Below are positions 27,187-35,809 of a stretch of DNA of 64,000 nt, one piece after another. Below the pieces are notes generated by a model that was not told the origin of the DNA, ran no database searches, and was given only the letters and a program-made list of their open reading frames with translations. This stretch comes from Chitinophaga sancti (GTDB lineage: Bacteria; Bacteroidota; Bacteroidia; Chitinophagales; Chitinophagaceae). Position 1 is the stretch's first letter. The number at the start of each line of letters is the position of its first letter. A program made the position numbers and the translations under genes. The DNA lies in assembly GCF_034424315.1 (NCBI RefSeq), contig NZ_CP139972.1, positions 8,006,501 to 8,070,500 on the forward strand, in the 5' to 3' direction.

Positions 27187-29496
27187 ATGAAAATTATAGA
27201 ACTACGCATTCTCCCTCCTATTGCAATCGGCAGGTTAGGTGAATCAGATGTACCAATGGAAGCATATGATCTTGAATTGTCGAAGGAGAAGCCCCTTGAC
27301 TATAGAAAGATCATCCCCCAGACAACTTTATCAGTAGATCCGGTGACAGGGGAGATTAAAGCATATAACCCTGAAAATATAAAATTCAAAGACGTTTCAA
27401 GCCTGGAGAATAGAAAAGGAAAAATACATCCTGTTTCGCCTTTCCTCGAAGTTTTTGCGATAACAGATCAAAAGCCGGATGAATTAGTTCCCGTTACAGA
27501 AGAGCTGCTTGTTCAATCCGGATTGAGCCTGCAGGATATTAGTTGGAATGTAGACGTGGCCAACATAAAAATATTCAGGAGGACCGGGGATGAAAATGAT
27601 AAAATGTCAGCAGTAATCAACAATATCAATTCACACGAATTAAAACCGTTATTGGCTGATTGTAACAACTTTTTACCGGACAAAAAACTACCGCTGGGCT
27701 TCGTTCAGTTTATAAAGCCAACAAAAGAGTTCCCGGAATTAAGGTTGCGGTACACGCCGGCCGGGGGAATTGTATATGGTTCCAGGCCAATCAGAAAAAC
27801 GGGGCCGAATGAAGGGGACACAGAACCCGACCCTACTTTCCATGATAAGGAAGACCGGGTACTTTATGATAGAATAATCTATGATCCGGAAAAGGGCAAA
27901 TGGTGCGATAAGTATAAAGAAGGCAGTAACCCCAATATATTTTATACTGTTCCCGCACAGATTTTTGCCGGTTATTCTTATACGGATGAACTGGGAGAAA
28001 CCTGGCAGGTAAGCTGGGGATATATTGATGATGAATGTGATGGTTTTGTAACCGTCAAACTAAATGTTTCAGATAAAAAGACATTAACCGCCAAAGCACA
28101 TATCAGTGCCGGGCCTCCTGCTTTTGCACCTGATACCTTACCAATTCGTGTGGTATCTGATGAGTTGGAGCAAATACTATTAAGTACAGATATTGAAGGA
28201 GAAGTAAGCATAGAAGAAGCCGAAGATATTATCCGCAGAGCTTTTGAAACCATTCGCCTGATGAATACTACGATCATGAATGGCAATAGTTACGAAGGCA
28301 AGCAGAATGTAGCCAGCACAATGGTGCGCCAGAATACAAATGATTTCGGGCGCTTTTTCGAGCCGATTATGGCAACGTCCCTCGTTGATAATCTTGCTCT
28401 CCAGGTGTTGCACGAGCGGGTATTTAACGGGCTCAGTTCAGGCGCTTCCCCCTGGTTTGGTGACTTATTGAGAAAGCCAACCGAAATAGGAGATCTGTCA
28501 AGTAAAGCGCTTCGGAAAATGCCTGCACTAATGCGTGGCGCCGACGGCAGGTCGCTCACCTTTACCTACCGGCAAATCAATATGATCATAAAGGCAGCAA
28601 CTACTTCCATGTTCAGGGACCTTAATCCTAAAACGCTGCCAGTGTCATATGGTTCGCCGCTGAAGGCCGCAAATTTAACGGCGCAATTGCATTACAGGGG
28701 TACAGGAAACCCTATCTCAGTCTTGCCAAGAACAGCTATTTCCAACTGTTTCCCGGGGCTTGAATTTGATTTCAGGAATCTGTGGAGAAGAGCATTTAAC
28801 GGCATCACCCTGATGGAGAATAATAACTATGTGCTGGAGGCGACCACTGCAAATTTAAAAGGACACCGTTTAGTCGCTATTGAGGGGCGGCCAACGATGG
28901 TAAAGACCACTGGCCCTTTGTTTCCCAATGGTGACAGTGTGCCCTTAAAGACCGATGCAAATCCAAATGGCGTTTCATTTATGGAATGGTCAAATTCTAT
29001 GGTCCAGGTGTTACAAAAACAGGGGCAGGAAGTAATATGCCATTTTACTGCAGCTCCTTCGCCGGAAGAAGTAGTGGTAGATCTGAATCAATTAAACAAC
29101 CCGGAAAAGTATATTCCGGTAACATTAGTGGTCAATAAGATATTCGATGGCAATAGTGCAGCATTTTCAGATGCTATTTTAAAGCCCGGAGAATTGACCC
29201 AGGGCCTTTGTGCACCCTGGCAAAATGACTATCGTGAATGCTCTTGCTACTATTGGGCAGCCAGCAGGCCTGATTTTGTAAATATTGTTCCAAATGAAAA
29301 TGGCCTGAGCACCGGTGATCTGTGGATGTCAAAAAAACGGACAGGATCCTATATACCGGATGATTGGAAGAATTCAAGATTGCTTTCCTACCAGGATCTT
29401 TTTGAGAACTGGCAGGGAGAACTCAATTTTATCATAGAAGGGAAAGATGCTTTACACAGCAGCACCGTAAAACCCAAATCAACAGAAACGAAATGA
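27187..29496 (+). CDS. LodA-family cysteine tryptophylquinone (CTQ) amino-acid oxidase
   Basis: 769 residues, similar in size to LodA (about 726) and GoxA (about 816). The N-terminus shows the family opening (ELRILPPIAIGRLGES). Near the C-terminus is the signature LCAPWQNDYREC followed by SCYYWAASRPDFV. By analogy with LodA, where Asp512 and Cys516 are four residues apart, I assign Asp681 and Cys685. The CTQ Trp is most likely Trp727 (IPDDWKNSRL), with Trp742 (FENWQGELNFI) matching the conserved LWxxMGF segment. LodA-type enzymes deaminate lysine, glycine or other amino acids and release H2O2, which is antimicrobial. No signal peptide is present. It overlaps the next gene by four bases (ATGA). 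The substrate cannot be read from sequence. Confidence 0.8.
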   Translation: MKIIELRILPPIAIGRLGESDVPMEAYDLELSKEKPLDYRKIIPQTTLSVDPVTGEIKAYNPENIKFKDVSSLENRKGKIHPVSPFLEVFAITDQKPDELVPVTEELLVQSGLSLQDISWNVDVANIKIFRRTGDENDKMSAVINNINSHELKPLLADCNNFLPDKKLPLGFVQFIKPTKEFPELRLRYTPAGGIVYGSRPIRKTGPNEGDTEPDPTFHDKEDRVLYDRIIYDPEKGKWCDKYKEGSNPNIFYTVPAQIFAGYSYTDELGETWQVSWGYIDDECDGFVTVKLNVSDKKTLTAKAHISAGPPAFAPDTLPIRVVSDELEQILLSTDIEGEVSIEEAEDIIRRAFETIRLMNTTIMNGNSYEGKQNVASTMVRQNTNDFGRFFEPIMATSLVDNLALQVLHERVFNGLSSGASPWFGDLLRKPTEIGDLSSKALRKMPALMRGADGRSLTFTYRQINMIIKAATTSMFRDLNPKTLPVSYGSPLKAANLTAQLHYRGTGNPISVLPRTAISNCFPGLEFDFRNLWRRAFNGITLMENNNYVLEATTANLKGHRLVAIEGRPTMVKTTGPLFPNGDSVPLKTDANPNGVSFMEWSNSMVQVLQKQGQEVICHFTAAPSPEEVVVDLNQLNNPEKYIPVTLVVNKIFDGNSAAFSDAILKPGELTQGLCAPWQNDYRECSCYYWAASRPDFVNIVPNENGLSTGDLWMSKKRTGSYIPDDWKNSRLLSYQDLFENWQGELNFIIEGKDALHSSTVKPKSTETK

Positions 29497-30878
29497 TAAG
29501 CTCTGCTGAAAGTGTAGCCGACGGGAAACAAAATGTGCTGATCGCCACTAAGCTGGCGCAAATGATCGTTCCGCAATCGAAACCCTGCTCTGCTAGTGTA
29601 CATCTGGTAAAAGGCGGGCAATCGACCCAGGTTTTCATCCCAAATGGAAGCCGGCTTTATACCATCTCTCAGGATGTGGAGCAAAGACTGGCTTCTTTAA
29701 TGCGTAAAAAGGATGAAGAAGGCTTGCAAAACGAGCTGATTAGGTTGGGGCTGGACGCCCCGGCCTATATTACAAACGAGCCGTTGCAAAGTCCTCCACT
29801 GCACGCTTTGTCATTAGCAATCGCCCAGAAATGTAATATGGGCTGTTCTTATTGCTATGCAGATCAGGGTGACTTTGGCGGCCCTACAAAAAACATGTCC
29901 CTGGAAACCTCATTTAAAGCCATAGACCTACTATTAAAAGACTGTCCCGAATCGGGGAAAGCACAACTTACTTTCTTAGGCGGTGAACCCCTGATAAACA
30001 GAACAGGGATCAGGGCAGCTGTTGCATATGCAGCAACCATTGCAAAACAAAAAAACATACAGGTCAGTTACTCCATAACTACAAACGGCACTTTGGTTAC
30101 AGAAAGCGATGCTGTTTTCTTTGAAGAACATGGCTTTTCAGTAACCGTCAGCTTGGATGGAATAGGTAAAGACCACGATCTTAACCGCCCGATGAAGGGT
30201 GGTCAGGGCAGTTACGACAAGATCATAAAGAATATCCAGCCTTTATTGTCTTTACAGCATAAAATGCAGGTGTCTGCAAGGGTAACAGTTACCCCGGAAA
30301 ACACTGGTCTTCCGGCTGTTTTGGATGAATTCATCCGAATGGGTTTCCATGGAGTAGGTTTTTCTCCTTTGTTAAGATCCAGTGACGGACAGAACGAAAT
30401 GAATCAGGAGCAGTTATCCGCCTTGCTGGAAAATATGATTGCCTGCGGTCTTAATTTTGAAAGAAATGTCTTAGCAGGAAAACGCTATCCATTCTTGAAT
30501 ATGGTCAATGCATTAAAAGAGATTTCAAGAGGAACACACAGACCCTATCCCTGCGGTGCTGGTGCTGGTTATTTAGGTGTATCTGCTGATGAAGAGCTAT
30601 TTGCCTGCCATCGTTTTGTGAACGAAGAAGTTGGGAAAATGGGCGATTTAAATAATGGCATACAGCCTGACCTACAAAACAACTGGCTTGCTTCCAGGCA
30701 TGTAAATACGCAGGAACCATGCTCAAGATGTTGGGCCCGTTATCTTTGCGGCGGCGGCTGCCATCATGAAGTAATTGAAAAGGGAAGAACTGCCTGTGAT
30801 TATATAAGATCATGGTTGTATTACACCATACAAGCCAATGAGAGACTATCACGATTAAAACCCAATTGGAATAACTGA
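29493..30878 (+). CDS. Radical SAM/SPASM maturase, QhpD-like
   Basis: 461 residues. The radical SAM cluster motif is C114-x3-C118-x2-C121 (KCNMGCSYCYADQGDFGG). A SPASM-type C-terminus carries Cys354, Cys372, Cys410, Cys413, Cys419, Cys423 and Cys435 (PCGAGAG, FACHRF, CSRCWARYLCGGGCHHE). The wording of these blocks closely recalls QhpD, the maturase that builds Cys-to-Asp/Glu thioether bridges in the CTQ subunit of quinohemoprotein amine dehydrogenase. About 100 residues precede the radical SAM core, as in peptide-binding maturases. The four-base overlap with the oxidase gene suggests that the oxidase, or the ferritin-like protein, is its substrate. A peptide substrate of another kind cannot be excluded. 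Confidence 0.85.
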   Translation: MISSAESVADGKQNVLIATKLAQMIVPQSKPCSASVHLVKGGQSTQVFIPNGSRLYTISQDVEQRLASLMRKKDEEGLQNELIRLGLDAPAYITNEPLQSPPLHALSLAIAQKCNMGCSYCYADQGDFGGPTKNMSLETSFKAIDLLLKDCPESGKAQLTFLGGEPLINRTGIRAAVAYAATIAKQKNIQVSYSITTNGTLVTESDAVFFEEHGFSVTVSLDGIGKDHDLNRPMKGGQGSYDKIIKNIQPLLSLQHKMQVSARVTVTPENTGLPAVLDEFIRMGFHGVGFSPLLRSSDGQNEMNQEQLSALLENMIACGLNFERNVLAGKRYPFLNMVNALKEISRGTHRPYPCGAGAGYLGVSADEELFACHRFVNEEVGKMGDLNNGIQPDLQNNWLASRHVNTQEPCSRCWARYLCGGGCHHEVIEKGRTACDYIRSWLYYTIQANERLSRLKPNWNN

Positions 30879-30883
30879 CTGTA

Positions 30884-32359
30884 ATGAATACATTGCCTGA
30901 ACATTTTGATGTATTTATTCTTGGAGCTGGCCCGGCGGGCTTATGTGCCGCAATACGCTTATTGGACATGGGATATGTGGTTGGCATGATCGAACAGGAA
31001 CAATTTCCCAGACCGCAGATAGGGGAGTCTCTTTCCCCGGGTATTCACAATATTTTTGAATACTTAAATGCAGCTCATTTACTTGAAGATTCAACGTACA
31101 TAAAAAATATTCCGGCTAAGATTATTTGGGAAAGTAAAGAGCATAGTTACGATCGTCCTGGCCCTGACAACGGGGGGATAGTTGTTGATAGAAGTAAGCT
31201 CGATCAGGAGTTGCTTAAATTCGCTGTTTCTAAAGGATTGCATTTAATACAGCCTGCTAAATTAAGGCAAGCTATACATTCTGGAAACGACTGGATATTA
31301 GAAATATTAAATAGATCGGCTGGCATCAGCATTCATTCAAAAATAGTTTTAGATGCACGGGGCCGTAAAGGAACACTTTTGAATGAAAGACTTCCCATTG
31401 CACCCTCAGCAGTTGCGGCATGGACCCATATAGATAATGCTGTCGTTAAAGAATCATTTATTGAAGCATTTGCTGAGGGCTGGTTGTGGGGATCACCTGT
31501 TTCCGTAAACCGCTATCGCATTATGGCTTTTACAGATCCAGGCACCCTAAAAGAAAATAGCGGGTCGCATCTTTCAGGTTTAATGAACAAGACAGCGCTA
31601 TTCGCCCCATTTGTAAACAAAATCAGGAATAGTTCTATAGAGACCTGTTTGGTAAGTTCATTTGTCGCCCTGGCACCATGGGATAAGCAATTTGTGAAGA
31701 TAGGGGAAGCTGCTTTTACATTAGATCCACTTTCTTCCACCGGTGTGGAAAAAGCGATGCGGTTTTCCCTGCAGGTTGCTATTGCAATAAATACATATCT
31801 GAAAGATCCTCAATCAGAACATCCTAAGAATTTCTACGAAGAAAAACTAATTGAATCGGTTGTTAGTCATACAAATTGGACTGCTGATTATTATCGTAAA
31901 GCATGGCCCGACTGTAAAACAGCAGCATTTTGGATGAAAAGAGCTAGCTTTCAACTGGATATTTCTAAAAGCAAAAGCGACTTCACGCTTAAATTGGAAA
32001 AAGTGCTTAATAATGACCGGCCTGTTTTTGAAAAAAAGCAAGTAGGACCCATCCCTGTTGATTATTTTCTGAGTAGGTTTTGGAATGAGAAAATAGTTGT
32101 TTCTCCTCATGTTACCTTTAAAGCTGTTTATGCCATCGATCATGATTGCGTAGTAATAAGACGTGCAATCATTCACCCTAATTTGGAGCTACCTCTTGTT
32201 TACCTGGATCAACTGGAATTATATTCTTTTTTAAAAGACATTAATGGTAGCGCAATTTCAAATATTCTAGACAGTTTGAATAGGTCGATGGCAATGGAAA
32301 AGTCCAAAAAAATGCTTGTATTTCTTTTGTCAAATCGGCTACTCGTTCCAACTCGCTGA
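30884..32359 (+). CDS. LodB/QhpG-like FAD-dependent monooxygenase
   Basis: 491 residues. The FAD-binding Rossmann motif is FILGAGPAGLCAA (GxGxxG at 14-19). It is followed by PQIGESLSPG, the GES block of the tryptophan halogenase/LodB group, and by a second FAD motif with the LDPLSSTGVEKAM stretch near residue 290. LodB and QhpG hydroxylate the Trp that becomes CTQ in their oxidase partners. The position as last gene of the oxidase operon, five bases after the radical SAM gene, fits that maturation role. The last 130 residues are less conserved and may bind the partner protein. A halogenase function is less likely; I do not see the Lys-bearing halogenase motif. Confidence 0.8.
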   Translation: MNTLPEHFDVFILGAGPAGLCAAIRLLDMGYVVGMIEQEQFPRPQIGESLSPGIHNIFEYLNAAHLLEDSTYIKNIPAKIIWESKEHSYDRPGPDNGGIVVDRSKLDQELLKFAVSKGLHLIQPAKLRQAIHSGNDWILEILNRSAGISIHSKIVLDARGRKGTLLNERLPIAPSAVAAWTHIDNAVVKESFIEAFAEGWLWGSPVSVNRYRIMAFTDPGTLKENSGSHLSGLMNKTALFAPFVNKIRNSSIETCLVSSFVALAPWDKQFVKIGEAAFTLDPLSSTGVEKAMRFSLQVAIAINTYLKDPQSEHPKNFYEEKLIESVVSHTNWTADYYRKAWPDCKTAAFWMKRASFQLDISKSKSDFTLKLEKVLNNDRPVFEKKQVGPIPVDYFLSRFWNEKIVVSPHVTFKAVYAIDHDCVVIRRAIIHPNLELPLVYLDQLELYSFLKDINGSAISNILDSLNRSMAMEKSKKMLVFLLSNRLLVPTR

Positions 32360-32571
32360 TCAATACAGCTAAAATTAATAAGGTAATAAGGTTATGAAAA
32401 CTTCGATTTTGTTTTTCTTGTTTTTGTAGGGAAGTTTGGGTGTAATTGGAGAGGAGGGTACCATAAGAAACATTTTAGGATCATATTTTATATGTTACTT
32501 CTCTACCCATAAGGGAGATTTTGTCGCGTTTATACAAGCCTGCGAAATAAGTATGTAGGAACTTTGCGGAC

Positions 32572-33750
32572 ATGAAACCGATTATTTTAGCAATTGTGTT
32601 AATGAATGCTGTGGGCATGTCCTTAGTTATCCCCCTTCTTCCCTTTTTAGTAGGTAAATACATGCCCGCCGAACAGGTGGTGGTAGGTATGAGTGCATTG
32701 ATGTCTGTATTTGCAGCTTGTACATTTATAGCAGCTCCTATATTTGGCGCTTTAAGTGACCGGTATGGGCGGAGAAATATACTTATGATTAGTTTACTGG
32801 GGTCAGTAGCCGGCTATGTATTATTTGGTATTGGCGGCTCTTTGTGGATGCTGTTTTTAGGCCGGATTATTGATGGTTTGACAGCTGGTAATATCAGTAC
32901 CCTATTTGCGATTATAACTGATATTACAGCACCTGAAGAGCGAACAAAATGGTTTGGATACATGGGTGCTGTGATGGGTATTGGATTGTTGGCTGGCCCG
33001 GCACTGGGTGGTTTATTGGGTGCTGTTTCCCTCTCCATGCCCTTTTTTATCACCGCTGGTATTATCTTCCTGTCGTGCATAGCGGTGTATGGCGTCCTCC
33101 CCGAAACCCTGCAACCAGAAAAGCGTACAACACATCTAACCATTGGCAGCTTTAATATCTTTTCCCATTTATCAGCTCTGAAGGAAATAAAGTTCCTGTT
33201 CATTTTAGGCATGTTCTTCTATGCAGGGCTGGAAGTATTCCAGTCTAACCTGACCATTCTGCTCAAGGATATTTTCAAATGGGGCCCGGCTTATGTCGGT
33301 GGTTTGCTTACACTGGCAGGTGGCTGTGATATCTTTTCACGCGCTGTATTACTCCCTTTTTTATTAAAACGACTTAATGAGAGGATTACAGGTCAGACAG
33401 GCATTTTCCTGCTGGGTACGGGTCTTTTATTTATAGTCGCAGCTATGCTGCTTTCATCCCTGATTTTGATTGCGCTTGCTGTCATCTGTATTCTTTTTGG
33501 AGAAGGGTTATTTGATCCAACTTATAATAGCCTGCTTTCGCAATCAGTTGATGAAAGTAACCAGGGAAAAATACAGGGTGTCAATCAGAGTTTGCGTTCC
33601 TGCATCAGGGTATTGATTCCATTAGGTGCGGCTACGCTCTATTATTATAGCCCATGTATACTCTATATAGTGGCCACATGTAGCCTCATTACCGCCTTTA
33701 TAATGTATGGTAAAAATGGTACCTTTCAGCATGCAACATCAGGAATTTGA
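32572..33750 (+). CDS. MFS drug transporter, TetA-like
   Basis: 392 residues, about 12 membrane segments. Motif A of the major facilitator superfamily is seen at residues 59-70 (GALSDRYGRRNI). The GIGLLAGPALGGLLG block near residue 140 is the motif C type of drug-proton antiporters. The overall pattern is that of TetA/DHA1 exporters of the inner membrane. It overlaps the AraC-type regulator gene that follows, so they are probably co-transcribed. It may export a product of the preceding oxidase operon or serve general drug resistance; the 212-base gap to that operon leaves this open. Confidence 0.85.
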   Translation: MKPIILAIVLMNAVGMSLVIPLLPFLVGKYMPAEQVVVGMSALMSVFAACTFIAAPIFGALSDRYGRRNILMISLLGSVAGYVLFGIGGSLWMLFLGRIIDGLTAGNISTLFAIITDITAPEERTKWFGYMGAVMGIGLLAGPALGGLLGAVSLSMPFFITAGIIFLSCIAVYGVLPETLQPEKRTTHLTIGSFNIFSHLSALKEIKFLFILGMFFYAGLEVFQSNLTILLKDIFKWGPAYVGGLLTLAGGCDIFSRAVLLPFLLKRLNERITGQTGIFLLGTGLLFIVAAMLLSSLILIALAVICILFGEGLFDPTYNSLLSQSVDESNQGKIQGVNQSLRSCIRVLIPLGAATLYYYSPCILYIVATCSLITAFIMYGKNGTFQHATSGI

Positions 33751-34531
33751 TGCGCCTGTAGCACTACAGGATACTATTAGGTGCTTTTGGTATCATGTGG
33801 ATGATCCGGAGACTTTCGAGGTCATGCCGGATGGTTATGCTGAAATTGTTTTTCATTTCGGAGGTTCCTGCACTATTTCCTACAATGGTACCTTACAGCC
33901 ATTACCTTCCCCGTTTATGATGGGGTTGCTCAATCAGCCGGTGGTGATACATACACAAAACAGGTTAGAGATATTGGGTATCCGGTGTTTTCCATGGACA
34001 GTATTTGATCTGCTTGGTTTACCGTCAGAGAAAGCAGGGGTGCATATGTTCGAACATCCTATTGCACACTTACAACCTATTTTGCAGGAATTTATTACAG
34101 CAGGTAAGATAGCAGATGCTATAGCATACCTCACGCAATATTTTACAGCAGCGCGATCGCAGGTTGCCATAGACAGCATGCTATCTAAAGCAGGAGCTGC
34201 CATGCAGCATGCCAAAGGTGCTATTCCCGTGAGTCAGGTTGCTGTAGCTGCACATGTAACCGTACGTACACTGGAAAGAAAGTTCAAGCAATCATCCGGG
34301 TATAGTGTAAAAGATGTAGCAGGTCTGATGCGATTTGAACAAGCCCGAAATGAGTTATGGTTACACCCCGATACGAACCTTGCAGGTTTAGCACAGGAAC
34401 TGGGATACACGGATCAGGCACATTTAAGCAAAGAATTCAAAAGGTATACAGGGATGACGCCAGGTGCGTTTGCCAGGAGAGTTAAAAAACGAAAAATGGC
34501 TGTCAGTACTGATTTTATTACATTTCAATAA
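33707..34531 (+). CDS. AraC-family transcriptional regulator
   Basis: 274 residues from the first ATG; a start at 33731 (MQHQEFDAPVAL) is equally possible because the upstream part lies inside the transporter gene. The N-terminal domain (DTIRCFWYHVDDPETFEVMPDGYAEIVFHFGG) is the cupin-like domain of Bacteroidota AraC proteins. The C-terminus carries two helix-turn-helix motifs (VTVRTLERKFKQSSG and LAGLAQELGYTDQAHLSKEF) and the closing YTGMTPGAF block. It is coupled by overlap to the MFS gene and converges on the next, minus-strand MFS gene with a 7-base overlap. It probably controls one or both transporters. Confidence 0.85.
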   Translation: MVKMVPFSMQHQEFDAPVALQDTIRCFWYHVDDPETFEVMPDGYAEIVFHFGGSCTISYNGTLQPLPSPFMMGLLNQPVVIHTQNRLEILGIRCFPWTVFDLLGLPSEKAGVHMFEHPIAHLQPILQEFITAGKIADAIAYLTQYFTAARSQVAIDSMLSKAGAAMQHAKGAIPVSQVAVAAHVTVRTLERKFKQSSGYSVKDVAGLMRFEQARNELWLHPDTNLAGLAQELGYTDQAHLSKEFKRYTGMTPGAFARRVKKRKMAVSTDFITFQ

Positions 34532-35583
34532 ATCCAGAGAATAGTATTGCCTGTCGCTGCATATATCGAAAAGAACACAAACCCCAAAGCACTTCCCACA
34601 AGCCGTGCTATATGATATAATGCAATGCCTTTTCCTATTTCCTGCCCTTCCAGCTTTGATACAACCATCGCACTGACAGATAATGACAGGATCCCCATAC
34701 CCACACTACGAAGCTCCATTATATTCCATCCCTTAACAGCAAAATAACCGGTAATTCCAAATATTAAGAGGCCAATAGCAACAACATAAGGCAGCGAATC
34801 TTTCTTTTTATCTAATATTAAAGCAGCAAGCACCAGCATCACCGTTAAGATAACGAAAGTTGATAAAAAAGGATTATGCAAAAATACCACCGTGGTATTA
34901 ACCATATTACCCAAAAATGCCGTAAAGAAAGCAAGCACAAAACTTAAAGCTATCCCGGCCCACATGGTACTATTCGCCAGCACATTACTCCAGCTCCCTG
35001 GAGTGTATGATCCATTTCTAACAAAAACCAACACCAAGACACCAGCAATAACACCCAGCGGGATGTTAGCAAAGAAGACAAACAACCAGCCAAAATTATC
35101 TGTAATATACCCACCTGCAGGTGCAGACAATCCCGCTCCGATCATTAGACCTAATGCAACAAACAACTGTGATGTCGCTCTCTTCTCCACAGGCCAGCTT
35201 TCAGTTATAACAGTATGTGATAATATCAACATAGCTCCGCCACCAATCCCCTGAAGAAACCGAAAAAGTATCAAAGAAGTAATTACATTAGCGTTTCCAC
35301 AGAAAAACGCACCAGCAACAAAAAATCCTATTGCTACAAGCAAAAAATTCTTCCTCCCCAACAAGGAAGAAAACCAACTACAAAACGGCGCAATCAAAAG
35401 ACCCGCCAGCAAATAAGCGATCATTACCAGATTCAACTCGCCTGATGTTACACCCAGGTTCACACTGATATCACCCAAAGCCACCCTGATAGCAGACTCA
35501 CCGAGAACTGCCATTATAATACAAAACATCGCCGTCAGCGTAACAAATACCCGGCGAAAGCCAGACTCAATAAAATTATTCAT
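34525..35583 (-). CDS. Short MFS transporter of the EmrB/QacA (DHA2) type
   Basis: About 352 residues from the ATG at 35583 (a GTG at 35610 is an alternative start). The N-terminal half is a normal DHA2 exporter (IRVALGDISVNLGV, RFLQGIGGGAMLILSH, FFANIPLGVIAGV). Full-length family members have about 450-530 residues and 14 membrane segments; this one has about 11 and seems to lack part of the second half. No stop or frameshift is seen, so it may be an internal in-frame deletion or a short subfamily. Transport activity is uncertain. It converges on the AraC gene, and its start lies 200 bases from the end of the large minus-strand operon. Confidence 0.7.
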   Translation of the reverse strand: MNNFIESGFRRVFVTLTAMFCIIMAVLGESAIRVALGDISVNLGVTSGELNLVMIAYLLAGLLIAPFCSWFSSLLGRKNFLLVAIGFFVAGAFFCGNANVITSLILFRFLQGIGGGAMLILSHTVITESWPVEKRATSQLFVALGLMIGAGLSAPAGGYITDNFGWLFVFFANIPLGVIAGVLVLVFVRNGSYTPGSWSNVLANSTMWAGIALSFVLAFFTAFLGNMVNTTVVFLHNPFLSTFVILTVMLVLAALILDKKKDSLPYVVAIGLLIFGITGYFAVKGWNIMELRSVGMGILSLSVSAMVVSKLEGQEIGKGIALYHIARLVGSALGFVFFSIYAATGNTILWIY

Positions 35584-35758
35584 AGATAATATTAATTTTT
35601 TCTGTGCCACCTTTCTGGTAAGCGTCTCGTGCCTTATAACAATTTTTATAAACTGGTATTAACATGGTGAATTTAGTTAATATTTTATATTTATCCATAT
35701 TACGGATGCAAGATATACCCTTATGGTCAGGATGGAAGGCTATAATTTGTATATATTG

Positions 35759-35791
35759 AAATTGGAGTACAAGTTACCGCCTCCCAATTTT
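35759..35791 (-). terminator. Possible weak terminator after the five-gene operon
   Basis: AAATTGGAG (35759-35767) can pair with CTCCCAATTT (35781-35790) with one bulged base and a 13-base loop. In the minus direction only a few T residues follow, so it would be a weak terminator. It is located about 20 bases after the last stop codon. Confidence 0.35.
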
Positions 35792-35809
35792 AAACATGTT
35801 CTTAGGTCT

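Noticed and set aside
30884..32359. Tryptophan halogenase as function of the flavoprotein
   Set aside because: The FAD motifs fit, but the neighbouring CTQ oxidase and the lack of a visible halogenase Lys motif favour a LodB/QhpG-type hydroxylase.
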